Source: Arenibacter sp. F20364 (GTDB lineage Bacteria > Bacteroidota > Bacteroidia > Flavobacteriales > Flavobacteriaceae). From it: a stretch of 64,000 nucleotides of DNA. The translations under genes were made by a program, and so were the position numbers. This document shows, piece after piece, positions 1 through 9,745 of the stretch (position 1 is the first letter of the stretch; every line of letters begins with the position of its first letter). The stretch covers positions 124,001-188,000 of the forward strand of contig NZ_JALKBD010000006.1 of the NCBI RefSeq assembly GCF_023015905.1, written 5' to 3'. Below the pieces are notes generated by a model that had not been told where the DNA came from, searched no databases, and saw only the letters and a list, made by a program, of their open reading frames with translations.

Positions 1-576
1 TTTTGTCCATAACACCGGAGGATCCAAAACCCTATCATTTTCCAAATAGGTAAGAATACCATAGTTCATAGAGGCGGGAATACCGAAAAAATAGTCGAAC
101 CCTTTTTCAATTGGGCCATCACTAAAGGGTTTGGACCAGTCACGATCCTTGCCCAAACTGCCTTCGAACTCCATTTGTAGATGCCACTTGCCGACCATGG
201 CAGTTTTATAGCCATTATCCCTTAACAAAGAGGCAATTGACATCCTATCCTTCTCTATCAAACAGGGGCCATCGGCTACAAGAACTCCTTTTTTTAGGGA
301 AGTCCTCCAACTATATCGCCCAGTCAACAAGGAGTATCTAGAAGGGGTACATACGGCATCACTACTATGTCCGTCCGTAAAAATTATACCCTCATTGGCC
401 AATTTATCCATATTGGGAGTTCTAAATTGAGCATCAGGGTTTAGTGCGGCCACATCCCCATAACCTTGGTCATCGGTATAAATGATAACAATATTTGGTT
501 TTTGAATACTCTGAGCTACTGTAGCTATTGAAAATAACAGCAATAAAACTCTAAGATTCAGTTTGAATAAATTCAT
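1..576 (-). CDS. Sulfatase (S1 family), N-terminal part, runs off the left edge
   Basis: The 192 visible codons run from an ATG at 574-576 to the window edge. Residues 1-21 form a signal peptide ending in VAQ. The N-terminal metal-binding stretch has D35-D36, and the sulfatase signature CTPSR is at 76-80, followed by YSLLTGR. C76 would be converted to formylglycine, so this is a Cys-type arylsulfatase of the alkaline-phosphatase-like fold. In this neighbourhood the likely substrate is sulfate esters on an algal polysaccharide. It is the last gene in view of a minus-strand run with the esterase and fucosidase genes, 30 bp behind the esterase. Substrate position cannot be told from this fragment. 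Confidence 0.93.
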   Translation of the reverse strand, partial: MNLFKLNLRVLLLLFSIATVAQSIQKPNIVIIYTDDQGYGDVAALNPDAQFRTPNMDKLANEGIIFTDGHSSDAVCTPSRYSLLTGRYSWRTSLKKGVLVADGPCLIEKDRMSIASLLRDNGYKTAMVGKWHLQMEFEGSLGKDRDWSKPFSDGPIEKGFDYFFGIPASMNYGILTYLENDRVLDPPVLWTK

Positions 577-606
577 GATCTCTTTTTAGATTAATTCTTA
601 TAATAT

Positions 607-2145
607 TTATTCATCGGTAGGAATTTCATTATCCGTTCTAAAGGGATAGGCAGGCAAGTCCGCAGCATTGACCAAATTTACGTCGGGTTTTCCGGCAAAG
701 GCATATCTAACATATACAGGATTCTTAATAGCATCATTGGACAGCACTACCGTTTCCCCAACAATTTTTGATTCTGCCTTATGCCATTGCATAGACTCGT
801 CCGCAATCCAAAAACCTCTAGGGTCTTTTTGATCAATAGTCTTTAGACCTTGGGCATTATTAAAATGAATTACCAGCTCATTATCTTCTGCTTTTACCTG
901 ATCTAAAACTGGCCCTTCTGCAACAATGTCCTTATCAAGGGTATGTTTTTGGGCAAGTAATGCCAATCTTTTGCCAATGGGAAGTTTGTCCTTGGGGTGC
1001 ACGTCTGTTTCATCACCAAGATCAATGGTATTGACAACACTGGTGTAAGGAAGGTCCAGCACTTTTTGTTGCGACTCCCGCATCCAAGCCCAAGACATAG
1101 CAGTAGGACTCTTGGAATCGATATCCGGGTTATTATTGGTTCCTTTTCCATAACCAGGAAGCATTACTACGGAGAAATGCATCTTCTTGTTTTTCCATTC
1201 CTTTCTATACCGCTTTACCCAAGATTGAAGCACATCGCCATATTCTTTCATCCCTATCACCCTATGGTACCAATTGTCCTCGTTTACCATAGGCACTCCG
1301 GAATAGTAACGTGTATTTCGTTCCCCTTGGTACCAAACCAAGCCTCTACACGCATAAGGAGCCAAAGGCTTCATCATGGCATTATAAAGTATATTGGGCT
1401 GCCTACGCATAAAAATATCCTCTTTCGTTGTCCTCTCTTCGCCACTGGAAAGGGCCTTGTTGATTCTATTGCGAGTTTCGGTATCCGCATCCAAGTCATT
1501 CATAATATCCTTAAAATAAGGAAACTCTTCGGCCATATCACGTGGCATCCAAGCTTCAAGGGAAGAACTGCCCCAGGAAGCATGTATTATTCCAATAGGA
1601 ATGTCTTCTGCCTTTTCAAGGAAGTACGCAAAACCAAATGCCACCGCACTGCTCGGAGGTATATCTACCCATTTTCCGCTTACATTGTCTTCCTCCTTAA
1701 AGGAAACGGTCCTTTTTACTTCAAAACTTTTAATGTTTTTGGCGGAGGATAACAGCGCGTCAACTTCCGGTGCATTGGATACGGCAAATTGCATATTGGA
1801 TTGTCCGGAGCATATCCATACTTCACCAACTACTACATTGGATAATACTATTTCCGTATTTCCGGTAATTGTCATTTCCCTGGGTGTTTTCGACGCCTCC
1901 AATGGTGCTAATACAACCATCCATTTACCATCTTTCCCAGTTCTTGTTGTGACACTTTGGCCAGCAAATTTCACCCTTATTTTTTCCTTAGGGGATGCAA
2001 CTCCCCAAACAGGGACTTCCGTGCCACGTTGCAATACCATATTATCGCAGAATAAATTGGATAGCTTTAGTTCTTGGGAATATGTAATTGCTGCACAAAA
2101 AAATAGAAAAATAAATAGTAGGGCGATGCATGGCTTTTTCGTCAT
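607..2145 (-). CDS. Sialate O-acetylesterase-like SGNH carbohydrate esterase
   Basis: A 512-residue exported enzyme with a signal peptide (about 1-24). The SGNH block I motif GQSNMQF is at 114-120, with the predicted catalytic serine at 116. A second family block (LVWYQGE) lies in the middle, and a D-x-H block (DVHPKDKLP) lies near residue 400. The length and N-terminal beta domain match the sialate O-acetylesterase family. In Bacteroidota polysaccharide loci such proteins usually remove acetyl groups from plant or algal glycans rather than sialic acid. It lies 18 bp behind the fucosidase gene and is probably cotranscribed with it. The exact acetylated sugar is unknown. Confidence 0.88.
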   Translation of the reverse strand: MTKKPCIALLFIFLFFCAAITYSQELKLSNLFCDNMVLQRGTEVPVWGVASPKEKIRVKFAGQSVTTRTGKDGKWMVVLAPLEASKTPREMTITGNTEIVLSNVVVGEVWICSGQSNMQFAVSNAPEVDALLSSAKNIKSFEVKRTVSFKEEDNVSGKWVDIPPSSAVAFGFAYFLEKAEDIPIGIIHASWGSSSLEAWMPRDMAEEFPYFKDIMNDLDADTETRNRINKALSSGEERTTKEDIFMRRQPNILYNAMMKPLAPYACRGLVWYQGERNTRYYSGVPMVNEDNWYHRVIGMKEYGDVLQSWVKRYRKEWKNKKMHFSVVMLPGYGKGTNNNPDIDSKSPTAMSWAWMRESQQKVLDLPYTSVVNTIDLGDETDVHPKDKLPIGKRLALLAQKHTLDKDIVAEGPVLDQVKAEDNELVIHFNNAQGLKTIDQKDPRGFWIADESMQWHKAESKIVGETVVLSNDAIKNPVYVRYAFAGKPDVNLVNAADLPAYPFRTDNEIPTDE

Positions 2146-2163
2146 TCCGCTAAATTATTGGTT

Positions 2164-3975
2164 TTATTCCATACTTCCTTTTGGGGTCAATCGTATTTCT
2201 TTAAGGCTTGCACTTTTCCTATTTCCGTCTTCCAAAGTAACTGTTATGGTATGCTCTCCCGCTGTTTCAAATTTCAAAAGCCCCATTTCATAATAATTAT
2301 AGACCTCTGAGGAGTTCTGCTGGTTCTGTACAAGGTTCCCTTCGTCTGAAGTAATTCTCCAAACCAAGCGGCCAGATCCCGTATAATTCAGTTCTGTTTG
2401 ATAATAACCGGGCTCCTTAACCATTACCTTCCAGGTCACCTCTCCCTTGTCTGTCCAATCCTGGGCCTGTTCAATGTGTTTCCACTCCCCGAATTTTTCC
2501 ATCCATCTTTTTTCGTTGATGGCTGCACCTTCCGCCGTGGCAAAATCCACTGGAAGTTCTGTAGCAAAAACAGGGTCCAAACTAAGTCTGGTGTCTACCT
2601 CAGGACTGCCCTCTACCTTAAGCTCGATTACAGAAATCAACTTTTCTGGACGTTTGGCCGGAAGGCTTAACACGGCCCAATCCCCATCCTCGGCTGTCTC
2701 CAGTGTTAAAGCTTGCCCATTTACCCAAAGCTTTGCGAAGATAATATTATTTTTTAGGCCTGGAAGCCACAATTTGCCATCCAAAGGCCATTCATAAACA
2801 CAGAGGTTCAACTTGCCATCGGAGGCTATGGTGACATCTCCCCATGGCAACTTTCGGCCCCATGGCGAAGAACCGGTCTTATATACTACCTGCGGGTATT
2901 TGTTGATCCATTCCCCTGAAGCCCGTAAGGATTCCTGCGCCTCCGTTGGAATACTGCCATCCGGTGCCGGCCCAACATTCAACATATAGGTGCCTCCCCT
3001 GGCCACCGTAGAAATTATACTCTTCAATATCCGTTTGGGGCTCTTCCAATTCTGATCGTACCAGGCATAGCCCCAAGAGTCGTTGGTAACATCTACCGTT
3101 TCCCATAGCCCCCCTATATTGGCTACGGGAATATTCATATCGCCCAAGGATTTATAATCTCCCAATCCGTGGCCTGCCCTTCCTGAAATCATGGCGTCGG
3201 GTTGATGCTTACGGACCACATCTACCAATTCAGCTACATATTTCTTCTCCATATTCCCGGGAGTATCAAACCAGACCATGGCAATATCCCCATATTCTGT
3301 TACAATCTCCTTTACCTGAGGAAGACATTTTTTCCTAAAATAATAATCAAAGTCTACTTCTTTACCTTTTTCATTGACCTTGGGTCCGCCATTGCCCCCC
3401 GGAAAGGTCCAGTCCTGATTGTGGGAATAGTAAAATCCAAATCCCAGCCCTAGTTCTTTACAGGCCTTTGACAGTTCTTTCATAGGATCTCTGGCAAAGG
3501 GAGTGGCCTTTACAATATTGAAATCATTGCTTTTGGAATTGTACATGGCAAAACCGTCATGGTGCTTGCTGGTAACAACAACATATTTCATCCCGGCATC
3601 TTTTGCCAGTTGCGCAATGGCCTTGGCATCAAAATTTACCGGATTGAAATTTTTTGCCTCCGCCATATATTCATCTGCCGGAATATTGGCCCTCCTAGGA
3701 TTCATGATCCACTCGCTAATGCCATAATAGGTACTGTCTTTCCATTTATTACCAATATTGGAGTAAATACCCCAATGGATGAACATGGCATAATTGCCAT
3801 CATCAAATAGGGCAGTCCTTGAAGCGGGGGCATCTGCTCCCAGAGTGTTCTGTTCGCCCCACATTTCGTCCATTGACTTACCGTTTTGCTTTTCTTGTCC
3901 CAAAATAGTACCAACTTGCAATACCACTGCCGTCAATAGCAATATGAATTGCTTCTTCCCGATTTTTAAATTCAT
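2164..3975 (-). CDS. Alpha-L-fucosidase, GH29
   Basis: A 603-residue secreted glycoside hydrolase. Residues 1-26 are a signal peptide. The GH29 catalytic barrel shows HWGIYSN (67-73), SKHHDGF (136-142) and the nucleophile region MVWFDTPG, with D237 as the likely nucleophile. A C-terminal beta-sandwich follows from about residue 370, with a further jelly-roll-like tail. The enzyme hydrolyses terminal alpha-L-fucose. Together with the sulfatase and two esterases it suggests attack on a sulfated, acetylated fucose-containing polysaccharide. It has 59 bp of upstream spacing from the alpha/beta hydrolase gene, in the same direction. Family assignment is firm; linkage specificity is not. Confidence 0.94.
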   Translation of the reverse strand: MNLKIGKKQFILLLTAVVLQVGTILGQEKQNGKSMDEMWGEQNTLGADAPASRTALFDDGNYAMFIHWGIYSNIGNKWKDSTYYGISEWIMNPRRANIPADEYMAEAKNFNPVNFDAKAIAQLAKDAGMKYVVVTSKHHDGFAMYNSKSNDFNIVKATPFARDPMKELSKACKELGLGFGFYYSHNQDWTFPGGNGGPKVNEKGKEVDFDYYFRKKCLPQVKEIVTEYGDIAMVWFDTPGNMEKKYVAELVDVVRKHQPDAMISGRAGHGLGDYKSLGDMNIPVANIGGLWETVDVTNDSWGYAWYDQNWKSPKRILKSIISTVARGGTYMLNVGPAPDGSIPTEAQESLRASGEWINKYPQVVYKTGSSPWGRKLPWGDVTIASDGKLNLCVYEWPLDGKLWLPGLKNNIIFAKLWVNGQALTLETAEDGDWAVLSLPAKRPEKLISVIELKVEGSPEVDTRLSLDPVFATELPVDFATAEGAAINEKRWMEKFGEWKHIEQAQDWTDKGEVTWKVMVKEPGYYQTELNYTGSGRLVWRITSDEGNLVQNQQNSSEVYNYYEMGLLKFETAGEHTITVTLEDGNRKSASLKEIRLTPKGSME

Positions 3976-4034
3976 TGTTTGTTATTATTATATGTTTATT
4001 TAATTAGGTCCATTCTCTAATATATTCAAACTGG

Positions 4035-5339
4035 CTAATGGCTATTTTTCTTGACCATTCGCATAGGAGAACTATACATTAGCCCTTCGGAATCGATGAT
4101 ATTGACAAAATAGGCCTGTGTATTTTCCGGCAATTTTCCCGAAATTATTTTCTTGGAATCGGAAAAATGCATGGTGGTCTGCTCCCATGTATAATTATCC
4201 CTGCCCCAATCTGCTGTATCGGTAGTATAATAAAGAAAAGCTTCTGTTACTTTTCCATTGTAGCCATATACCAATTCGTTATTTCTCTTTAACTTCTGGA
4301 ACTTAGGTATTAAGGGCCGCCTAGCCTTTTTCACAACATAATCTGCAAAGGCGTAAATTTCCTCGGGCTCCCAACCAGGGCTATGCCCGTGCTTCATATT
4401 ATGTTCAACATAGAGATACTTTTCGTTTTTGGAAGTTTCAGACGTTTTTGTGAAGCTGTTCATAGTGAAATGAAAATCATTGGTACCATTCACGAACAAG
4501 GTAGGTTGCTCCTGCAGGGGGATGTACAAGGAAGGTTCCCAATTTTGAAGATAGAATTGTCGTTGTTCTTTGTTCAAATGGGTTAGGAGGCTACTATAAT
4601 GTGGAGTTTCATGCAAAAATCCACAACCATATACCGGAATTGCGAAGGCATAGCGATCATCAATGCCCGTAATCACATTTGTAAGAATACCACCCCAAGA
4701 AATTCCACTGATACCGATGCTATTAACGTCCACTTCCGGAAAACTTTTTAACAAACTGGTGGCGAGCATCACGTCTGAAACGGCGTGATAAAACCATTGA
4801 TCCTGCAGCTCTTTAGTAACAACATCCTCAAAAAATCCTATTCTTCGCGGACCGGAAAAACCATGATCTGGCCAGAGTTTTTCCCCATTGCTATGTTCAA
4901 CTTTTTCTCCAGGAACCTGGCCTTCCAAAGCTACTGAAATAGCGATATATCCCCTATCTGTCCATTCTTTGACCCATTCCGGAAAAACGGTACCGCCACC
5001 CCCATGAACCAAAACCACAGCAGGCCTTTTTTCTCCTTGTGAAAGTCCATTGGGAACCCCATACCAACAAAACACCTTGGTCTGTTTTCCGTTGTAATCC
5101 AACCCATTAAAAAACAAGCCTTTTATATTTGAAAACTCTTGGTATGCCTCAAAATCATTGGTAAAACTAAAATCTGGTGTTTTCAACACCCCTGCTTTTA
5201 CAAGTTCACCATTAACCCACCTTGGTCCGCTCGTCTCTTGAAGATTTATACTTGATTTATTTAAAGTATTTGTTTGGCCTTCTGCATTGCTGCAAATGGC
5301 CAAAAAAAATACAAGGAACAAATAATTTAAATATTGCAT
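4035..5339 (-). CDS. Exported alpha/beta hydrolase, acetylxylan-esterase-like
   Basis: A 434-residue protein with a signal peptide (1-22). The oxyanion-hole region HGGGG is at 112-116 and the nucleophile elbow GISWGG puts serine at 214. A probable acid lies in NGTNDFHF and a probable histidine in KHGHSPGW. The layout is that of AXE1/prolyl-oligopeptidase-type esterases found in Bacteroidota polysaccharide loci. The C-terminal 100 residues look like a beta domain. As the first gene of the enzyme run after the regulator, it probably deacylates the glycan before GH29 action. It could instead be a peptidase, but genomic context favours a carbohydrate esterase. Confidence 0.8.
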   Translation of the reverse strand: MQYLNYLFLVFFLAICSNAEGQTNTLNKSSINLQETSGPRWVNGELVKAGVLKTPDFSFTNDFEAYQEFSNIKGLFFNGLDYNGKQTKVFCWYGVPNGLSQGEKRPAVVLVHGGGGTVFPEWVKEWTDRGYIAISVALEGQVPGEKVEHSNGEKLWPDHGFSGPRRIGFFEDVVTKELQDQWFYHAVSDVMLATSLLKSFPEVDVNSIGISGISWGGILTNVITGIDDRYAFAIPVYGCGFLHETPHYSSLLTHLNKEQRQFYLQNWEPSLYIPLQEQPTLFVNGTNDFHFTMNSFTKTSETSKNEKYLYVEHNMKHGHSPGWEPEEIYAFADYVVKKARRPLIPKFQKLKRNNELVYGYNGKVTEAFLYYTTDTADWGRDNYTWEQTTMHFSDSKKIISGKLPENTQAYFVNIIDSEGLMYSSPMRMVKKNSH

Positions 5340-5572
5340 TATCGATCTAAAAGCTTTTGAAAACCGTGATCCAATAGATTTGGGATACGGTTCTTTATTA
5401 GGTCAAATTTAATTAGGGAAGTGGGAGAAAGCCTTCTCTTTTCGACCAATCCTTTGCTTATATCAACCAATCCACTTGAATTGGAAAGCCAGGATAATCC
5501 CATAACAAAAAGCAACCATTAAAAACTAGGTTATAGTTATAAATTATTGACGGCAATCATTTAATAGGGCCT

Positions 5573-8500
5573 TCAATTGGTTTTGGTAAATTCGGAAGGA
5601 GAAACCCCGTGGAGTTTCTTAAAAGCTGTGGAAAAATAGGAATTGGATTCGATACCAATTTGATACATCACCTCGGCCACATTAAAGCCTTCATTATGGC
5701 CCAAGAGTTCCGCTGCCCTTTGCAATCTAAAATTTCTTAAATAGACATTGGGGGCCTGACCGGTCAACTGTTTAAGTCGTCGGTAAAAGTGGGAGGTACT
5801 AAGTCCAATTTCTCGGGCGAGCGCTTCGACCCCAAAATTGGAATTGGTAATGTTTTTTTCCATTATGGCAATGGTATTGCTCAAAAATTCCTTGTCCCGG
5901 GTCGAAATACCGACGGCATTCTTGGGAAGCTTGCTATTCTTTGAAAAATATTCCCTTAAACGTTCTCTGGTCTCGATCAATTTTTCAATCCTTAATTCGA
6001 GGTGTCTCAAGGAAAAAGGTTTGCCTATGTACTCATCGGCACCAAATTCGAGCCCCTTGATCATATCTTCGTTCTCGTTCAATGCCGTTAAGAGTAAAAC
6101 GTGGATATGGCTGAGATCTGGATCCGATTTTATTTTCTCGCACATTTCAAATCCGTCCATCCCCGGCATCATTACATCGCTAATGACCAGGTCCGGTTCT
6201 TTACTTTTTATTTTTTCCAGTCCTTCAATTCCATTGTTTGCGACTTCAATATTATATTTTTCGGACAAAGTACCCTTTAAAAAGGTCTGTACGTCCACTT
6301 CGTTTTCAACCAACAAAATTGAATACTTCTTTTTGGTACCATTATCCTTTGCCAAGGCTGTATTTCCATCAGTAATTTTGGAGGACAGGGGAATCCAATC
6401 ATCCACAAAAGACTTTTGGGAAGAATCAATTTCGTCCTCCCTGTATTCCGCTAGGGATTTGGAAGGCAATACCACCGAAAAGCGGGTTTCTACACCAGGA
6501 TTGCTCTTGGCAGAAATTGCGCCATCCAGTAAATTGACCAGGGATTTACAAAATGACAGGCCGATGCCACCACCACTTACCTTATCGGTCCTATTTCCCA
6601 ATTGATAGAACCGTTCGAAGATATTTTCCAAATCCTCTTCTGGAATTCCCTTACCGCTGTCTACCACATCTATATATATCATTTTCTGCCCTGAGGTATA
6701 GTCGATTTTTGATTCGATACCAATAGTGCCAAAGGGAGGTGTATTCTTAAAGGAGTTGGAAAGTAGGTTAAAGATAATACGTTCGGTCTTTTCTACATCG
6801 ATAATAATTTCTTCGTCAGGGGAATTAATTTTATAAGTAAAATTGATGTCCTTCTCAATAGCGTAATTTTCGAATGCCTCAATGGTAGGGTTAATAAAGG
6901 CACCTAGGGTCCCTTTCCTTAAATTTAATTTAAGTCTTCCTTGTTCCGCTTGTTGAAACGTAATCAATTGGTCTGCCAAGCTTAAAAGTCTTTTGGTATT
7001 TTTCTGGATTATAGCTAAATATTTGTTGTTTTCAGGATCTGCATTTCGGGTGAGCAAGCGCTCCAAAGGACCCGCAATCAATGTCAAGGGCGTTCTAAAT
7101 TCATGGGACATATTGGTGAAATACTGAAATTTGCCCTGATTGATGGTATGCACTCGTTCCTTGTCCAGTTCTTCAAACTTTAACCGTTGTTTTAATTTCT
7201 CATGTTGCGAAAAATAGACGACTATTCCGATGCCAATTCCCACGGTGAGCAAGGTAAACAACAAATAGCTCCACCATGTCCGGTACCAAGGGGGCAATAT
7301 TTTAAGGTTCAAGGACTTGGTATCCATAGTCCAGATACCGTCGCCATTGGCAGCCCTTACCTTGAATACATAACTCCTGGCGGGCAAATTGGTGTAAGTA
7401 ACGGTAGTCTTGCCTTCGTTGACGGTTACCCAATCCTCATTAAAACCTTCCAATTTATAGGCTACCTTATTTTTGGAAGGTGTTGAAGTATGCTCCACGG
7501 CCAGATCAAAAGCAATAAATTGTTCTTTTTGACTTACGGCTATATCTGTAGTCTCTGAAATAGACCGCTCCAATATTACCCTGTTATTAAGTTTTTCCCC
7601 AATTCTTACACGCTCGTTGTTTACCAGGAGGTCGGTAATCAAAACCTTGGGAGGTTGATCATTAAGTTGAATATCCTCTGGCCTAAACATGGTTAGCCCA
7701 TTTAAACCGCCAAAATAAAAATACCCGGACCTGCCCTTAAAAAAAGCCCCTTGCCTAAAGTTGTTCTGGGCTAGGCCATCACGCACATCAAATACATCTA
7801 TAGTGTTGTCCTTTAAATGAAATCTCAATAGTCCCATATCGGAACTTAACCATAAATAGTTGTCCCCTTCCGGCAGAATACCGTAGATAGCGTCGTCCGG
7901 TAACACATCATTTTTCCGGAAGTACTCTATGTTGGAAGGTTCCCCCGAACTATCAATGGTCACTTTGTTCAGTCCTCCCCCAAAGGTCCCTACCCAGATA
8001 TTCCCTGAACTATCATCATATAGGGAGAAAACATTCTCATAGCTTAATCTTATTTTGTCATTCTTGTTGTCCGAGTATTTATGAAGAATCTTAATTTCCT
8101 TACCATTATACGTTGCATGTATCAAGCCTTTTCTGGTACCGATCCAGAATGAACCATCCCTGGTCCTTAAGAAGGTATGGCCAATTTCATTTTCCAAGGA
8201 AATAGTGGCCTTAACCTTCAGTTCTGGGTCTTTATTATTGTCAAATACTGTCCATGGATTATGCACTACCGTGAGCTGGCTCCCCAATAGTAGAATGTCA
8301 TTTTCCGAAATCTGGGAAATACTTCGAATTCCTTTATTGTAAATTTGAATTCCATCCTTGGTAAAGCTTAGCTTTTTAAATTGATCCTTTGAAGGGTTGT
8401 ACACCACTACTGAATTGTCTGTGCCGAACCATAAATATCCTTTATCATCCTCATAAATACTGCGCACATAATCCATATCGGAAATCGGAAATCTTTTTTC

Positions 8501-9745
8501 CAGATTCTCAAACTGCAGCGAATTGGAAGCATTGGCATTGACGGTAGTGGTACCTCTAAAAAGTGGGGTGTTATACCCAGACAACCACAGTCTTCCATTG
8601 CTGTCTTCGAGTATAGCCGTCAATAGATTATCGGTCAAGGACTGCTTGTCATAGGGGTTGTTGGTATAACTAATAAAATGTTTCTGACTAAGGTCCAACT
8701 TATTTATACCTCCTTGGGCCGTACCCACCCACAACACATTAAAATCATCCTGAAAAAGGGCGTTTATATTTTGACTGCTTATACCAAAAGAATTTCGGGG
8801 GTCGAAAGCAAAGTGTTGAAAACTGTCCTCTTCTTCCGTATATCTGAAGAGACCGTTATCTGTTGTGCCGACCCAAACACTGCCGGAATGGTCTTCAAAA
8901 ATAACGTCTACCATTATGGTAGAGCTCGTGGGATTTATGATTTTATCCTTACTAAAATTAGTGATAATATGTGCCTTATCCCCTTCCAGAGATACCTTGT
9001 ACAAGCCTCTTTCAGTGCCGATCCAAAAGATATTATTCCTATTGATAAGGGTGGTAACAACCTCATTTTCCATAGCCTTAAATTGGGCCAAGGCCTTAAT
9101 TTCCATATCCCCATCGGAGACCCCTGTTCCTAGGACTAAATTCCACAAGCCTTTGGAGGTAGCCAGGACCAAGGAATTTTTATCCCTAAAACTGAAATCG
9201 TTTAGGTAAGGAACTTCAGGATGTGGTTCAAGGACATTTTGGGAAACCTGGAATACGCCCTTGTGCACATCCGTAAGTTGGCAAACATATAATCTATTTT
9301 CACCGGAAAACCAGATTCTGCCATCCGGTCCGGAACCGATCCTGCTAATAATAAGCCTGCGATCAAGGGGAACCGTCAGGAATTTTTCGAGTGACGGAAT
9401 ATAAACGTTAAGCCCCAAGGTGGTACCGATCCATAATAATCCCTCACTATCAGTATATAATTGTTTAATATCGTTGCTAAGAATATTTCCGTTGCTATTG
9501 GATTGGGTAGTATAGGTTTTAAATTCGTAACCATCGTGCCTAATGAGCCCGTTAGGGGTGCCAAACCATAAAAATCCATACCGGTCCTGTACTATGGAAT
9601 TAATGGTATTCTGGTTAAATCCCTGCTCGTTGGAAAACCTTTCAAACTTTTGGGAATATAGGGAGTATGGGGCGATAAGCGCAAAAATTGCGATTGCCCA
9701 GAAAAACAGTAAAGTAACATGCTTATAATATCTTCCCATTCCCAT
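5573..9745 (-). CDS. Hybrid two-component system sensor/regulator (HTCS)
   Basis: The reading frame opens at 9970, but the ATG at 9743-9745 is preferred because it gives a clean signal anchor; an ATG at 9739 is equally possible. In the long-frame numbering the order is a two-propeller periplasmic sensor of Reg_prop repeats (about 105-800), a Y_Y_Y domain (about 815-885), one membrane helix (about 893-915), HisKA with SHEFRTPL (H near 957), HATPase with DSGKGIP and GGGIGL, a receiver with VISDVMMPGMDG (phospho-Asp near 1263), and an AraC-type HTH at the end. Such one-protein systems bind a glycan fragment in the periplasm and switch on the adjacent utilization genes. It sits directly upstream of the esterase/fucosidase/sulfatase run and is read in the same direction. 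Confidence 0.96.
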   Translation of the reverse strand: MGMGRYYKHVTLLFFWAIAIFALIAPYSLYSQKFERFSNEQGFNQNTINSIVQDRYGFLWFGTPNGLIRHDGYEFKTYTTQSNSNGNILSNDIKQLYTDSEGLLWIGTTLGLNVYIPSLEKFLTVPLDRRLIISRIGSGPDGRIWFSGENRLYVCQLTDVHKGVFQVSQNVLEPHPEVPYLNDFSFRDKNSLVLATSKGLWNLVLGTGVSDGDMEIKALAQFKAMENEVVTTLINRNNIFWIGTERGLYKVSLEGDKAHIITNFSKDKIINPTSSTIMVDVIFEDHSGSVWVGTTDNGLFRYTEEEDSFQHFAFDPRNSFGISSQNINALFQDDFNVLWVGTAQGGINKLDLSQKHFISYTNNPYDKQSLTDNLLTAILEDSNGRLWLSGYNTPLFRGTTTVNANASNSLQFENLEKRFPISDMDYVRSIYEDDKGYLWFGTDNSVVVYNPSKDQFKKLSFTKDGIQIYNKGIRSISQISENDILLLGSQLTVVHNPWTVFDNNKDPELKVKATISLENEIGHTFLRTRDGSFWIGTRKGLIHATYNGKEIKILHKYSDNKNDKIRLSYENVFSLYDDSSGNIWVGTFGGGLNKVTIDSSGEPSNIEYFRKNDVLPDDAIYGILPEGDNYLWLSSDMGLLRFHLKDNTIDVFDVRDGLAQNNFRQGAFFKGRSGYFYFGGLNGLTMFRPEDIQLNDQPPKVLITDLLVNNERVRIGEKLNNRVILERSISETTDIAVSQKEQFIAFDLAVEHTSTPSKNKVAYKLEGFNEDWVTVNEGKTTVTYTNLPARSYVFKVRAANGDGIWTMDTKSLNLKILPPWYRTWWSYLLFTLLTVGIGIGIVVYFSQHEKLKQRLKFEELDKERVHTINQGKFQYFTNMSHEFRTPLTLIAGPLERLLTRNADPENNKYLAIIQKNTKRLLSLADQLITFQQAEQGRLKLNLRKGTLGAFINPTIEAFENYAIEKDINFTYKINSPDEEIIIDVEKTERIIFNLLSNSFKNTPPFGTIGIESKIDYTSGQKMIYIDVVDSGKGIPEEDLENIFERFYQLGNRTDKVSGGGIGLSFCKSLVNLLDGAISAKSNPGVETRFSVVLPSKSLAEYREDEIDSSQKSFVDDWIPLSSKITDGNTALAKDNGTKKKYSILLVENEVDVQTFLKGTLSEKYNIEVANNGIEGLEKIKSKEPDLVISDVMMPGMDGFEMCEKIKSDPDLSHIHVLLLTALNENEDMIKGLEFGADEYIGKPFSLRHLELRIEKLIETRERLREYFSKNSKLPKNAVGISTRDKEFLSNTIAIMEKNITNSNFGVEALAREIGLSTSHFYRRLKQLTGQAPNVYLRNFRLQRAAELLGHNEGFNVAEVMYQIGIESNSYFSTAFKKLHGVSPSEFTKTN

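Noticed and set aside
997-1752. Long plus-strand frame opposite the esterase gene
   Set aside because: Antisense shadow of a clear SGNH esterase; no start signal or domain.
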